Source of the DNA: an uncultured Actinomycetes bacterium
GTDB taxonomy: Bacteria > Actinomycetota > Acidimicrobiia > Acidimicrobiales > Acidimicrobilacustridaceae
DNA length: 46,556 nt
Direction: 5' to 3'
NCBI GenBank assembly: GCA_937927725.1
Contig: CALBSE010000028.1
Coordinates: 1 to 46,556, forward strand
Shown here: positions 1 through 9,200 of the stretch, in pieces
How the letters are laid out: each line of letters opens with the position of its first letter
How positions within the stretch are numbered: the stretch's first letter is position 1
The notes under the pieces: generated by a model
Told to the model about the DNA's origin: nothing
Databases searched by the model: none
What the model saw: only the letters and a program-made list of their open reading frames with translations
Translations under genes and position numbers: made by a program

Positions 1-1328
1 ACTTCCTCATGCGTCCACGAATGAGCCGCATCTTCTACGACGGAAAATATTTCGATTACCCGCTCAAAGCATCCAATGCCCTCAAGAACCTCGGCATTGT
101 TGAAGCGGTGCGTTGTGTTGTGTCGTATTTCTGGGCCAGGGCGAAGGTGAGCATCGCAAAGTTGTTTGGCCGGCATAAGCCCGAGGAAAGCCTTCAAGAC
201 TGGATTACCAACCGTTTCGGCAAGCGCCTGTTCGACCACTTTTTTAAGACCTACAACGAAAAAGTATGGGGGGTCCCGGCCAGCAAGCTCCAAGCCGACT
301 GGGCCGCTCAGCGAATCAAGAACATGTCGCTTTGGAACGCGGGCATCAATGCCATTCTCGACGCCATCCCCGAGTGGGTTCCCTTTGTCCACAAGGGCAA
401 GTCGACCGACATCACATCGTTAATTGAGGAGTTTCAATACCCCAAATATGGCCCCGGGATGATGTGGGAAACCGCCCGCGACAAGGTTGTCGCCGCGGGG
501 TCAACGGTCCACATGGAACAGAAGGTCACCCGCATCGAACATCACGAAGGTCGCGCCACTTCTGTGACCACGAAGGGACCCGCTGGCGAAACAACCTTTG
601 CCTGCGACGAGGTCATTTCTTCGATGCCAATGTCCTCACTGTTGAAGGCAATGGATCCGCCTCCGCCGGCTGACGTTCTGGCTGCAGCCAACGACCTGCG
701 CTATCGCGACTTCCTTACGGTTGCCCTCGTCGTTCCCGAAAGCGCTGGCTTCCCCGATAACTGGATTTACATCCACTCGCCCGCCGTCATCGTCGGACGT
801 ATTCAGAACTTCAGTTCATGGTCGCCGTACATGGTCAAAGAAGGTCGGACGTGTCTCGGTCTCGAGTACTTCGTTTTCGAAGGAGACAAGCTTTGGAATT
901 CACCCGATGACGAACTCGTCGCGCTTGCAACCAGGGAACTTGAAGCAATCGGCCTGATCGAGCCCGGTCGCGTCGAATCTGGCTATGTCGTCCGCGTTCC
1001 GAAGGCCTACCCCTTCTATGACGAGCGCTACAAGGCAAACGTTCAGCGTCTCCGCGAATGGCTTGATGACTGCACGCCAAATGTTCATCCGGTTGGACGC
1101 AACGGCATGCACCGTTACAACAATCAAGATCATTCGATGTACACGGCGATGCTCACCGTCGAAAACATCGTGAACGGCTCGACCTACGACGTTTGGGAAG
1201 TCAACGTCGAAGAGGAATACCACGAAGAGAAGGCACCGTCGGGTGGTTCTGGCACCGGACGAGACGCACCCGTCATTGAACGCGACGCCTACGACGCCGG
1301 ACATCCAGTTCACCAACCCCCTTCGTAA
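1..1328 (+). CDS. FAD-dependent oxidoreductase (UGM/HemY-like), 5' end cut
   Basis: The reading frame is open to the left edge (first codon at 3), so the N-terminus with the expected Rossmann GxGxxG is outside the window; the Met at 9 is internal. What remains (about 440 residues) starts at RPRMSRIFYDGKYFDYPL, the segment that follows the FAD-binding domain in COG1232-type NAD(P)/FAD oxidoreductases related to UDP-galactopyranose mutase and protoporphyrinogen oxidase, and contains the further family signature YGPGMMWE. The C-terminal tail after about residue 410 is polar and probably disordered. Stop at 1326-1328 is followed after 6 nt by a GT4 gene, so a role in envelope or glycan sugar chemistry is inferred from context only. 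Exact substrate is unknown. Confidence 0.85.
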   Translation, partial: FLMRPRMSRIFYDGKYFDYPLKASNALKNLGIVEAVRCVVSYFWARAKVSIAKLFGRHKPEESLQDWITNRFGKRLFDHFFKTYNEKVWGVPASKLQADWAAQRIKNMSLWNAGINAILDAIPEWVPFVHKGKSTDITSLIEEFQYPKYGPGMMWETARDKVVAAGSTVHMEQKVTRIEHHEGRATSVTTKGPAGETTFACDEVISSMPMSSLLKAMDPPPPADVLAAANDLRYRDFLTVALVVPESAGFPDNWIYIHSPAVIVGRIQNFSSWSPYMVKEGRTCLGLEYFVFEGDKLWNSPDDELVALATRELEAIGLIEPGRVESGYVVRVPKAYPFYDERYKANVQRLREWLDDCTPNVHPVGRNGMHRYNNQDHSMYTAMLTVENIVNGSTYDVWEVNVEEEYHEEKAPSGGSGTGRDAPVIERDAYDAGHPVHQPPS

Positions 1329-1334
1329 CTCTCC

Positions 1335-2507
1335 ATGACTTCCACGGCCTCGATCGGCGACATCACCGCACTCGCCTCCGAGGCCGGTATCGAAAGAGTT
1401 CACGTCCTTGCTTGGCGTGACCTTGTCGACATCGAAGCTGGAGGCTCAGAGCTCCATGCTGCTCGGGTCCTTTCGCTGTGGGCCGAAGCTGGCCTCGACG
1501 TCTCAATGCGCACGTCGTATGCACAGGGACATCCCTACGAGGGCAGCCGAGACGGCTACCGGATCGTGCGCAAACACGGCCGATTTATGGTTTTTCCTAC
1601 AACTGTCGTCAGCGAATTGCTGGGGGGTCTCGGTCCACGTGATGGCATTGTCGAAATCTGGAATGGCGTTCCATTCCTCACCCCTGTTTGGGCACGCGGT
1701 CCCCGCAGCACCTGGATCCATCATGTCCATCGCGACATGTGGGAAATGGTCCTTGAGCCCGGGCTCGCGAAAGCGGGAAAGTTCTTCGAGCACCGAATTG
1801 CACCGCCGTTGTATCGACGCACCCCGATTGTCACGCTCTCGGAGTCGAGCCGAACAGAGATAGTCGACTACCTCGGACTCTCCGCTGCAAAGGTCCGAGT
1901 TGTTCCACCAGGTATCGATGAAAAGTTCCACCCAAGTGGCGCAAAATCGTCGGCTCCTCTTGTTGTTGCCGTCGGTCGCCTCATGCCCTCGAAACGCTTT
2001 GAAGACCTGATCGCCGCAATGGCCGATGTCCGCACTGCAGTGCCAAACGCAGAACTCGTCATCGTTGGCGATGGCTACGAGCGGCCAGCACTTGAAGAGC
2101 AAATCGCAACCCTGGGAGCGAACTCTTGGATTCGATTGGCCGGTCGGGTGTCTGACGAGGAGTTGCTCTCTCTGTACCGACGTGCGTGGCTCGTGGCGAG
2201 CGCGTCCATAGCTGAAGGCTGGGGTATGACGCTCACCGAGGCTGCGGGTTGCGGAACTCCATCAGTGGCGACAGACATAGCGGGCCATCGCGATTCGGTT
2301 TCACCAGGACTCTCGGGGTTACTCGCTCGGTCTCCTCGAGAGTTCACCGAGCAAATCACTGCTGTACTCACCGATCCCTCGCTTCGCGATCAACTTTCAT
2401 CAGGAGCTCTGCAGCATGCTGCGACTCTGACATGGACAGCAACTGCGTTGGGCACGTTCACGCCGCTTGCCGAGGATGCTCTTCGACGCCGCAGAGGTCG
2501 GCGCTGA
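1335..2507 (+). CDS. GT4-family glycosyltransferase
   Basis: 390-residue GT-B fold retaining glycosyltransferase that would transfer a sugar from a nucleotide-sugar donor in the cytoplasm. Seen: N-terminal acceptor domain with GGSE near residue 36, linker PPGIDEKFHP, then the donor domain with VVAVGRLMPSKRFEDLI, a VIVGDG strand and the E-x7-E type motif EGWGMTLTEAAGCGTP, in which the first Glu is the usual catalytic/ribose-contact residue. Length is normal for the family. ATG at 1335 lies 6 nt after the preceding oxidoreductase stop and the gene overlaps the next start (TGATG), so it is part of one transcript. Pairing with a UGM-like flavoprotein suggests polysaccharide or glycolipid assembly; donor and acceptor are not readable. 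Confidence 0.88.
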   Translation: MTSTASIGDITALASEAGIERVHVLAWRDLVDIEAGGSELHAARVLSLWAEAGLDVSMRTSYAQGHPYEGSRDGYRIVRKHGRFMVFPTTVVSELLGGLGPRDGIVEIWNGVPFLTPVWARGPRSTWIHHVHRDMWEMVLEPGLAKAGKFFEHRIAPPLYRRTPIVTLSESSRTEIVDYLGLSAAKVRVVPPGIDEKFHPSGAKSSAPLVVAVGRLMPSKRFEDLIAAMADVRTAVPNAELVIVGDGYERPALEEQIATLGANSWIRLAGRVSDEELLSLYRRAWLVASASIAEGWGMTLTEAAGCGTPSVATDIAGHRDSVSPGLSGLLARSPREFTEQITAVLTDPSLRDQLSSGALQHAATLTWTATALGTFTPLAEDALRRRRGRR

Positions 2508-3187
2508 TGGCTCCGCCGGTTGTACTCGTACCCGGATTTGCCACTTCGGCGTCACGCACATGGGGTGACAACGGTTGGCTCGATCTACTGAGCGATATCG
2601 GTCGGACGGCAATTCCTCTTGACGTGCTCGGATCTGGATCTTCAGAAAAGCCACATGATCCTGCTGCCTACTCCGCGTTCGAACAGCACCTCCTCAACCG
2701 TTTCCCAACTGAACCAGTTGACGCAATTGGTTTTTCACTAGGGGCACGAACGCTTCTGACGCTTGCGGCACAGCATCCCGAGCGGTTCCACTCGCTGATC
2801 GTTGCAGGAGTCGGACGCAACCTTTTTGAACGAGACGGAACTGGAGAGTCGATTGCCGCAGCCATCGACGGCACAGGAAGTGCCGATGACCCCATAGTTC
2901 GTTATTTCGTGCAACTTGCAGAGGCTCCCGATCAAGATCCTGCTGCGCTCGCTGCGTTCATGCGCCGCCCAAACGGAGTAGGGATCACTCCCGAATTTCT
3001 TCAATCGGTAACCTGTCCCGTACTCGTCGTCCTTGGTGACAAGGACTTCGCTGGCCCCGCCGATCCCCTGATCGACGCTCTTCCGAATGCGCGACTCGTT
3101 ACGCTGCGCAATGTCGATCACTTTGCGACTCCGAAAGATTTCGGATTCATCGACGCCGCTCTCGACTTTCTCTCATCGAGTACCTGA
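2507..3187 (+). CDS. alpha/beta hydrolase
   Basis: 226-residue alpha/beta hydrolase if the ATG at 2507 is used; this start overlaps the TGA of the glycosyltransferase by one base (TGATG), a coupling arrangement, whereas the longer open frame upstream only reads the glycosyltransferase gene out of frame. Catalytic triad can be placed: Ser77 in the nucleophile elbow GFSLG, an Asp in VLGDKDFAGP and a His in NVDHFATP. The oxyanion region is VPGFATSA near residue 10. No signal peptide, so cytoplasmic. Substrate unknown; small esterases/lipases of this type often sit beside envelope genes. Next gene starts 2 nt after the stop. Confidence 0.85.
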   Translation: MAPPVVLVPGFATSASRTWGDNGWLDLLSDIGRTAIPLDVLGSGSSEKPHDPAAYSAFEQHLLNRFPTEPVDAIGFSLGARTLLTLAAQHPERFHSLIVAGVGRNLFERDGTGESIAAAIDGTGSADDPIVRYFVQLAEAPDQDPAALAAFMRRPNGVGITPEFLQSVTCPVLVVLGDKDFAGPADPLIDALPNARLVTLRNVDHFATPKDFGFIDAALDFLSSST

Positions 3188-3189
3188 CG

Positions 3190-3831
3190 GTGTCCGAGTT
3201 CGTACTCGGCGTTGATCTTGACGGGGTCTGTGGAGATCACGCAGAAGCGTTCAGAAGAGTCGTGGCCATCGAGCGGGGCATCGAGCTCTCGTCGCTTCCA
3301 CAGCAACAAACCTGGGACTTCACCGAATGGGGAATGGATCGACAGGAGTTTGAACTCCTCCATCGACGTGCGGTCGTTGAACATCGAATGTTTCGCACGA
3401 TGCCGGTCATACCCGGTGCAGCCGAGACACTCTGGAGGCTTTCCGATGCTGGGGTTTGGATTCGACTCATCACTCACCGGCTCTACACAAACTGGGGTCA
3501 CGCGGTAGCGGTCGCAGATACCGTGGCGTGGCTCGACGAACACTCGATCCCCTACAGAGACCTGTGCTTTCTAGGTGATAAGCCTCAAGTCGAAGCCAAT
3601 GCCTATGTGGATGATGCACCTCATAACGTTGCGGCGCTGAGAGCATCAGGGGCAGACGCAGTGATTTTCTCTCAGCCCTACAACTCCGAGGTTGAGAGTC
3701 CGAGAGCTGCGGGATGGTCCGAGGTCGAAGACTGGGTTCTGACGTTGATGGCTTCGAGTGGGTACACCGTGCAGCCGACGATGCCGCTTCGGATCGATCG
3801 CTCCCCGGGTGCTCTCGGGGGTGCCCGCTAA
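3190..3831 (+). CDS. HAD-superfamily 5'-nucleotidase (NT5C-like)
   Basis: 213 residues, GTG start at 3190, 2 nt after the hydrolase stop. Looks like the 5'(3')-deoxyribonucleotidase branch of the HAD superfamily, which dephosphorylates nucleoside monophosphates: motif I DLDG with Asp9 (nucleophile) and Asp11 (acid/base), motif II around ITHR, and a late LGDKPQVEANAYVDDAPHN segment giving the Lys and the paired Asp residues for Mg2+. A cap helix region (residues 15-70) is present. The last 30 residues are low-complexity and lie beyond the fold. It is the last gene of the left operon. Phosphatase of another small phosphate ester is an alternative. Confidence 0.75.
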   Translation: MSEFVLGVDLDGVCGDHAEAFRRVVAIERGIELSSLPQQQTWDFTEWGMDRQEFELLHRRAVVEHRMFRTMPVIPGAAETLWRLSDAGVWIRLITHRLYTNWGHAVAVADTVAWLDEHSIPYRDLCFLGDKPQVEANAYVDDAPHNVAALRASGADAVIFSQPYNSEVESPRAAGWSEVEDWVLTLMASSGYTVQPTMPLRIDRSPGALGGAR

Positions 3832-3930
3832 GGGAACAAACTGAGTTACTCCCGGTTCGTGACTGACGGCGGGCGGAAATCCCGAAATTCGTCAGTGCAC
3901 GCACTACCTTCTTGGTGCGGGCTGGTAGTT

Positions 3931-3942
3931 CCGCACGTGCGG
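3931..3942. promoter_or_regulatory. 12-bp perfect palindrome upstream of membrane protein gene
   Basis: CCGCACGTGCGG is a perfect palindrome 38 nt before the start at 3981 and about 20 nt after a possible -10 box (TACCTT, 3905-3910). Position fits a repressor operator or a leader element, but no regulator is identified nearby, so this is only a candidate. Confidence 0.3.
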
Positions 3943-3980
3943 ACGGTTTCGTTCGTGCTCACCCAACACAAGGAGCGTCC

Positions 3981-4694
3981 ATGAGCGACACATCCCAAGG
4001 TCCGGGCTGGTGGCAGGCCTCGGACGGCAAGTGGTACCCCCCGGAGCAAGCACCTGGCGCAGCGCCTCAGCCGTCTGCGGGCAGACTCGATGTCGGTGCC
4101 GCTCTCTCCTACGGCTGGGAGAAATTCGTCGCCAACTTGAGCACGATGATTCTCATCGTCATCATCTTCTTTGGCGTGCAATTTGTTTTCAATATGGTCA
4201 TCCAATTTGTGCGTCCAAGCGGCCTCATCGCTGGATTACTCGTGACCGGCATCATTTTGGCAGTCGGCATCTTTGTCGGCTTCATGGTTGAAGCGGGCCT
4301 GGTCCGTGCCGCTCTGGCGATTACTGATGGGCGTCCGCCTGAAGCAAGCATGATGTTCTCAACTGAGCGCCTTGCCCCGTTCGCCATTGGCGCCATCATT
4401 GTTGCGCTTCTGTCGTTCGTCGGCATCTTGGCCTGTTGTATCGGCTATATCGTTGTGCGCCTGTTCCTTCTTTTCTGGGCGTTTTTTGTACTTGATTCCA
4501 AGCGCAACGACGAACCCGTCGACGCCATCAAGAACTCGTTCAATCTCGTGAGCAAGAACGCCGGCGACGTGCTCGTGTTCGCAATCGTGATTGTCCTCAT
4601 CAACCTCGTTACCTGCGGTCTCGCAATTGGCATCACAGAGATTGCAACTGGCTACGCCTACCGTCAGCTCAACGGCGATCCTGTGGCTGCTTGA
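3981..4694 (+). CDS. Small polytopic membrane protein with WYPPE head motif
   Basis: 237 residues from the ATG at 3981, chosen because AAGGAG (3971-3976) sits 4 nt upstream; an in-frame ATG at 3912 lacks such a site. The N-terminus carries GPGWWQASDGKWYPPE (residues 7-22), a short tryptophan-rich motif seen at the head of many actinobacterial membrane proteins, then a Pro/Ala linker and a hydrophobic body with membrane segments around 54-76, 83-107, 133-170 (long, probably two) and 195-222. An amphipathic stretch (VDAIKNSFNLVSKN) lies between the last two, as in DUF4013/DUF975-like proteins. Function unknown. It stands alone between the left operon and the terminator at 4712-4742. Confidence 0.75.
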   Translation: MSDTSQGPGWWQASDGKWYPPEQAPGAAPQPSAGRLDVGAALSYGWEKFVANLSTMILIVIIFFGVQFVFNMVIQFVRPSGLIAGLLVTGIILAVGIFVGFMVEAGLVRAALAITDGRPPEASMMFSTERLAPFAIGAIIVALLSFVGILACCIGYIVVRLFLLFWAFFVLDSKRNDEPVDAIKNSFNLVSKNAGDVLVFAIVIVLINLVTCGLAIGITEIATGYAYRQLNGDPVAA

Positions 4695-4711
4695 TTAGTC
4701 ACACTTCGCAC

Positions 4712-4742
4712 AAGAGGCCCCCGTCATTGACGGGGGCCTCTT
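4712..4742. terminator. Two-way intrinsic terminator
   Basis: AAGAGGCCCCCGTC, loop ATT, GACGGGGGCCTCTT: a 14-bp perfect stem. Being symmetric with A/T ends on both sides, it can stop transcription from the membrane protein gene (+) and from gltD (-), whose ends converge here (4694 and 4768). Confidence 0.85.
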
Positions 4743-4767
4743 CGCGTACCGCAGGGCATCGGGGAAC

Positions 4768-6231
4768 TCAGCGGAGCGGCGCTGCTGCTGGATCAATCGG
4801 GGCGGGAAGCATCGTCTCACCCATAAGAAAGGTGTCGACCGCAGCTGCGACAGATCGACCTTCGGCGATCGCCCAAACGATGAGGCTCTGACCACGGCCC
4901 ATATCTCCAGCGACGAAGACGCCATCAACGTTGGTCGCCCAAGAACCGTCCCGAGCCACGTTGCCACGTCCATCAAGTTCGACACCAAGCTGCTCGAGGA
5001 CGCCACCTGACTCTGGACCTACAAAGCCCATCGCTAGGAAAACCAGATCACAAGGAAGTTCGAACTCGGAGCCTTCAACTGGTGCAAATGTGGGACGACC
5101 ATCGACGACCTCGGCGGCTACTTCGACTGCTCGGAGAGCTCTGAGGTTTCCACTTTCGTCGCCAAGGAACTCAAGCGTGTTCACTGCGTACACGCGCTCG
5201 CCACCCTCTTCATGTGCAGACGAGGTGCGGTAGACGATCGGCCAGGTTGGCCAGGGGTTCTCTGCCGGACGCGACTCGGAGGGTCGAGCCATGATCTCGA
5301 ACTGATGAACAGAAATGGCTCCTTGACGATGCGAGGTTCCGAGACAGTCGGCGCCGGTGTCGCCACCGCCGATGATCACGACTCGCTTCCCTTCGGCGTG
5401 AATCGGGCTGCGTTCTAGATCGCCTTCCTGCACCCGGTTGGCGAACGGAAGAAATTCCATCGCTTGGTGGATACCCGCAAGTTCGCGACCCGGAATGTTG
5501 AGGTCCCGTGCGGCTGTTGCGCCACCAGCGAGAACTACCGCATCGAATTGCTCGCGCAACTGTTCGCCGGTGACGTCGACACCGACATTCACATTGCAAC
5601 GGAACTCCACGCCTTCGGCCTCGAGCTGCGCAAGCCGGCGATCCAGATGCTGTTTTTCCATCTTGAATTCCGGGATTCCATAGCGGAGGAGTCCACCCGG
5701 ACGATCTGCGCGCTCGAAGACAACAACGTCGTGTCCCGCTCGGGCCAACTGTTGAGCAGTCGCAAGTCCTGCCGGCCCGGAGCCAACAACCGCGACAGAG
5801 CGGCCGGTCCGCAGTGCAGAGCGCTGCGGTTCAATCCAACCCTCTGACCATGCCCGATCGATAATTTCTACTTCGACCTGTTTGATCGTCACAGGGTCTT
5901 GGTTGATGCCGACAACGCAGGCAGCTTCGCACGGAGCAGGGCAAAGCCGGCCAGTGAACTCGGGGAAGTTATTCGTTGCGTGAAGACGATCGATGGCGTC
6001 GCGCCAACGATCGCGGAAGACAAGATCGTTCCAATCGGGAATCAGATTGCCCAGAGGACAGCCGTTATTGCAGAACGGGATGCCACAATCCATGCACCGA
6101 CTCGCCTGCTCACGCACTTTCGCGATGGGGAAGTCTTCGTAGACCTCTTTCCAATCACGGAGGCGAACAGGAACCTCACGTCGTGATGGAAGTTGACGCT
6201 CGTACTTCATGAAACCAGTTGAATCACCCAT
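4768..6231 (-). CDS. gltD: Glutamate synthase small (beta) subunit
   Basis: 487-residue NADPH-dependent subunit that passes electrons through FAD and iron-sulfur clusters to the large subunit, where 2-oxoglutarate and glutamine give two glutamates. Seen: N-terminal cysteine set C46, C49, C54, C58 (CMDCGIPFCNNGCP) and C97, C101, C105 for the 4Fe-4S clusters, FAD-binding GSGPAG (residues 150-155), and a second dinucleotide site VVIIGGGDTGADCLG for NADPH. Length is standard. ATG at 6231 is preceded by GAGAGGA at about 8 nt and lies 12 nt after the gltB stop, so gltB and gltD are one operon. Ends before the two-way terminator. Confidence 0.97.
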   Translation of the reverse strand: MGDSTGFMKYERQLPSRREVPVRLRDWKEVYEDFPIAKVREQASRCMDCGIPFCNNGCPLGNLIPDWNDLVFRDRWRDAIDRLHATNNFPEFTGRLCPAPCEAACVVGINQDPVTIKQVEVEIIDRAWSEGWIEPQRSALRTGRSVAVVGSGPAGLATAQQLARAGHDVVVFERADRPGGLLRYGIPEFKMEKQHLDRRLAQLEAEGVEFRCNVNVGVDVTGEQLREQFDAVVLAGGATAARDLNIPGRELAGIHQAMEFLPFANRVQEGDLERSPIHAEGKRVVIIGGGDTGADCLGTSHRQGAISVHQFEIMARPSESRPAENPWPTWPIVYRTSSAHEEGGERVYAVNTLEFLGDESGNLRALRAVEVAAEVVDGRPTFAPVEGSEFELPCDLVFLAMGFVGPESGGVLEQLGVELDGRGNVARDGSWATNVDGVFVAGDMGRGQSLIVWAIAEGRSVAAAVDTFLMGETMLPAPIDPAAAPLR

Positions 6232-6243
6232 GACGTTGTCCTC

Positions 6244-9200
6244 TCACCCTCGCGCTGCGGCCATAACCGCATCGATCGGATCCGTGCCCTCTGCGAGTGC
6301 TTTGCGCTCTGCTTCGAGTACCCGCTTGAAATCCTTTGGCATGACTTTGACGAACTTGGAACCGTCCTCTGCCCAATTGGCGAGCATCGATTCGGCAACA
6401 GCAGAACCGGTCTCGTGGCGATGCTTCTCGACACGATCTCGCAACCACTCGAGGTCGTCACCATCTGGTCGATCGAGGTCAATCATCTCGGGATTGACTC
6501 GGAGTAGGAAGGTGTTGTCGGGGTCGTAGACGAATGCAACTCCTCCGGACATGCCTGCACCAAAGTTTCGCCCCGTCGGACCTAGTACGACGACGCGTCC
6601 ACCGGTCATGTATTCGCAGCCATGATCACCAACGCCCTCGACAACTGCGGTAGCGCCGCTGTTACGAACACAGAAACGCTCTCCTACGATTCCACGAAGG
6701 AACATTTCACCGTGTGTTGCGCCGTAGAGGACAACGTTGCCAGCGATGATGTTGTCTTCTGCTGCGAAGGTTGCGCTCTTCGATGGCCGCACAACGATGC
6801 GGCCACCCGAGAGTCCCTTGCCGGTGTAATCGTTGGCATCGCCCTCGAGCCGCAGGGTGATGCCCTTCGGCAGGAACGCTCCGAAACTCTGACCGGCTGA
6901 TCCTTCAAAGGCGATCGTGATCGTGTCGTCAGGAAGCCCTTCGCCCCCGAAACGACGAGTCAATTCGGCCCCGAGCATCGTGCCAACCGTTCGGTTGACG
7001 TTACGGATCGGAGACGCAATCTCAACTCGTTCACGACGATCGAGCGCTGGCGCCGCTTGACGAATCAACTCATTGTCGAGTGCGAGATCAAGGCCGTGAT
7101 CCTGCGTGGAAATGCATCGACGGCTCGCGCCCTCGGCGAGCTCCGGCACGTGGAGGATCGGAGAAAGGTCAAGACCCGAAGCCTTCCAATGCTCAACAGC
7201 GTTCTTCGCATCAATGAATTCAACTTGGCCAATGGCCTCGTCAAGAGTGCGGAAGCCAAGCGCAGCGAGAATCTCGCGGACTTCCTCAGCTATGAACTCG
7301 AAGAAGTTCACCACAAACTCAGGTTTGCCTGAGAACCGCGCACGAAGCTCTGGGTTCTGTGTCGCGACGCCGACAGGGCAGGTGTCGAGATGACAGACGC
7401 GCATCATGATGCATCCCGAAACCACAAGTGGCGCCGTCGCGAATCCAAACTCTTCCGCTCCGAGCAGAGCTGCGATCACGACGTCTCGACCGGTCTTGAG
7501 CTGACCGTCAACCTGCACAACGATGCGATCACGAAGGTTGTTCAGTAGCAGCGTCTGCTGAGTCTCGGCGAGGCCAAGCTCCCAAGGAGCTCCAGCATGC
7601 TTGAGTGATGTCAGCGGAGAAGCGCCGGTGCCTCCGTCGTGTCCTGAGATCAAGACAACATCGGCGTGAGCTTTTGAGACACCCGCCGCAACTGTGCCAA
7701 CGCCGACCTCGGAGACGAGCTTCACGTGAACCCGAGCTTCGTTGTTCGCGTTCTTGAGATCGTGAATGAGCTGAGCCAAATCCTCGATCGAATAGATGTC
7801 GTGATGCGGCGGAGGAGAGATGAGCCCGACACCAGGAGTTGAGTGACGAGTCTTCGCAACCCATGGATACACCTTGTGACCCGGAAGCTGTCCGCCCTCA
7901 CCGGGCTTGGCTCCCTGTGCCATCTTGATCTGGAGATCATCAGCATTCACGAGGTATTCGCTCGTGACACCAAAACGTCCGGAGGCAACCTGCTTGATAG
8001 CGGAACGGCGCGAATCGCCATTCGGAAGCGGGATGAAACGCTCTGCGTCTTCTCCACCTTCTCCCGTATTGGACTTGCCGCCAAGACGATTCATGGCGAT
8101 CGCAAGGTTCTCGTGTGCCTCAGCAGAAATGGAGCCGTAGGACATTGCTCCGGTCGAGAAGCGCTTCACGATTTCCGAGACAGGCTCGACCTCGTCAATT
8201 GATACTGCTGGACGGGCGCCAACCCGAAGCTCAAAAAGCCCCCGCAACGTGGCGAGGTTCTTCGATTGATCGTCAACGCGCGAGGTGTACTCCTTGAATA
8301 CGTCGTAGCGACCAGAACGCGTCGAGTGTTGGAGCTTGTACACAGTCTCCGGATTAAAGAGGTGGTACTCCCCTTCGCGCCGCCATTGGTACTCGCCGCC
8401 GACCTCAAGCGAACGATGAGCTCGCTGCGTCGGGTTTTCGGGGTTCGCAAGACGATGACGAACTGCAACCTCGGCGGCAATTTCGTCGAGTCCGATGCCG
8501 CCGAGACGACTCACCGTTCCAGTGAAATATTCGTCGACAAGAGCATGCGACAAACCGACAGCTTCAAAGATCTGCGCTCCGGTGTAGGACGCAACAGTGG
8601 AGATGCCCATCTTGGACATAACCTTGAGAACGCCCTTACTTGAGGACTTGATGTAATTTCCGATCGCCTTGATCGGGTCGATCATTTCGGTACGACCTTC
8701 AGCAATGAGATCTTCGATCGTCTCGAAAGCCAGATACGGGTTGATTGCGGCAGCGCCGTAACCGATGAGCAAACACATGTGGTGTACCTCGCGGGCATCA
8801 CCAGCTTCGACAATGAGTCCGACTCGAGTTCGCGTTTTTTCTCGGATCAAATGGTGGTGCACGGCGCTGGTGAACAACAGCGACGGAATCGGCGCCATCT
8901 CTGCGTCGGCACCGCGATCAGACAGCACGAGCATGGTCGCACCTGCTTCGATTGCATCAGAAGCGAGGCGACGAACATTTTCGAGAGCTTTTGCAAGCCC
9001 CTCTCCACCAGCTGCAACTGGGTACAAGCACGGGATGACAACTGTGCGAAAATCCGATGCACCTTCGTGATCTGCGATGTGCACGAGAGTGCGCAATTCA
9101 TCGTTGTCGAGGATCGGTCGTTCAATGACGATCTGCCGACACGATGACGGTTGCGGGTTGAGAAGATTTCCCTCAGGACCAAGCGTTCCGCTCACAGCGG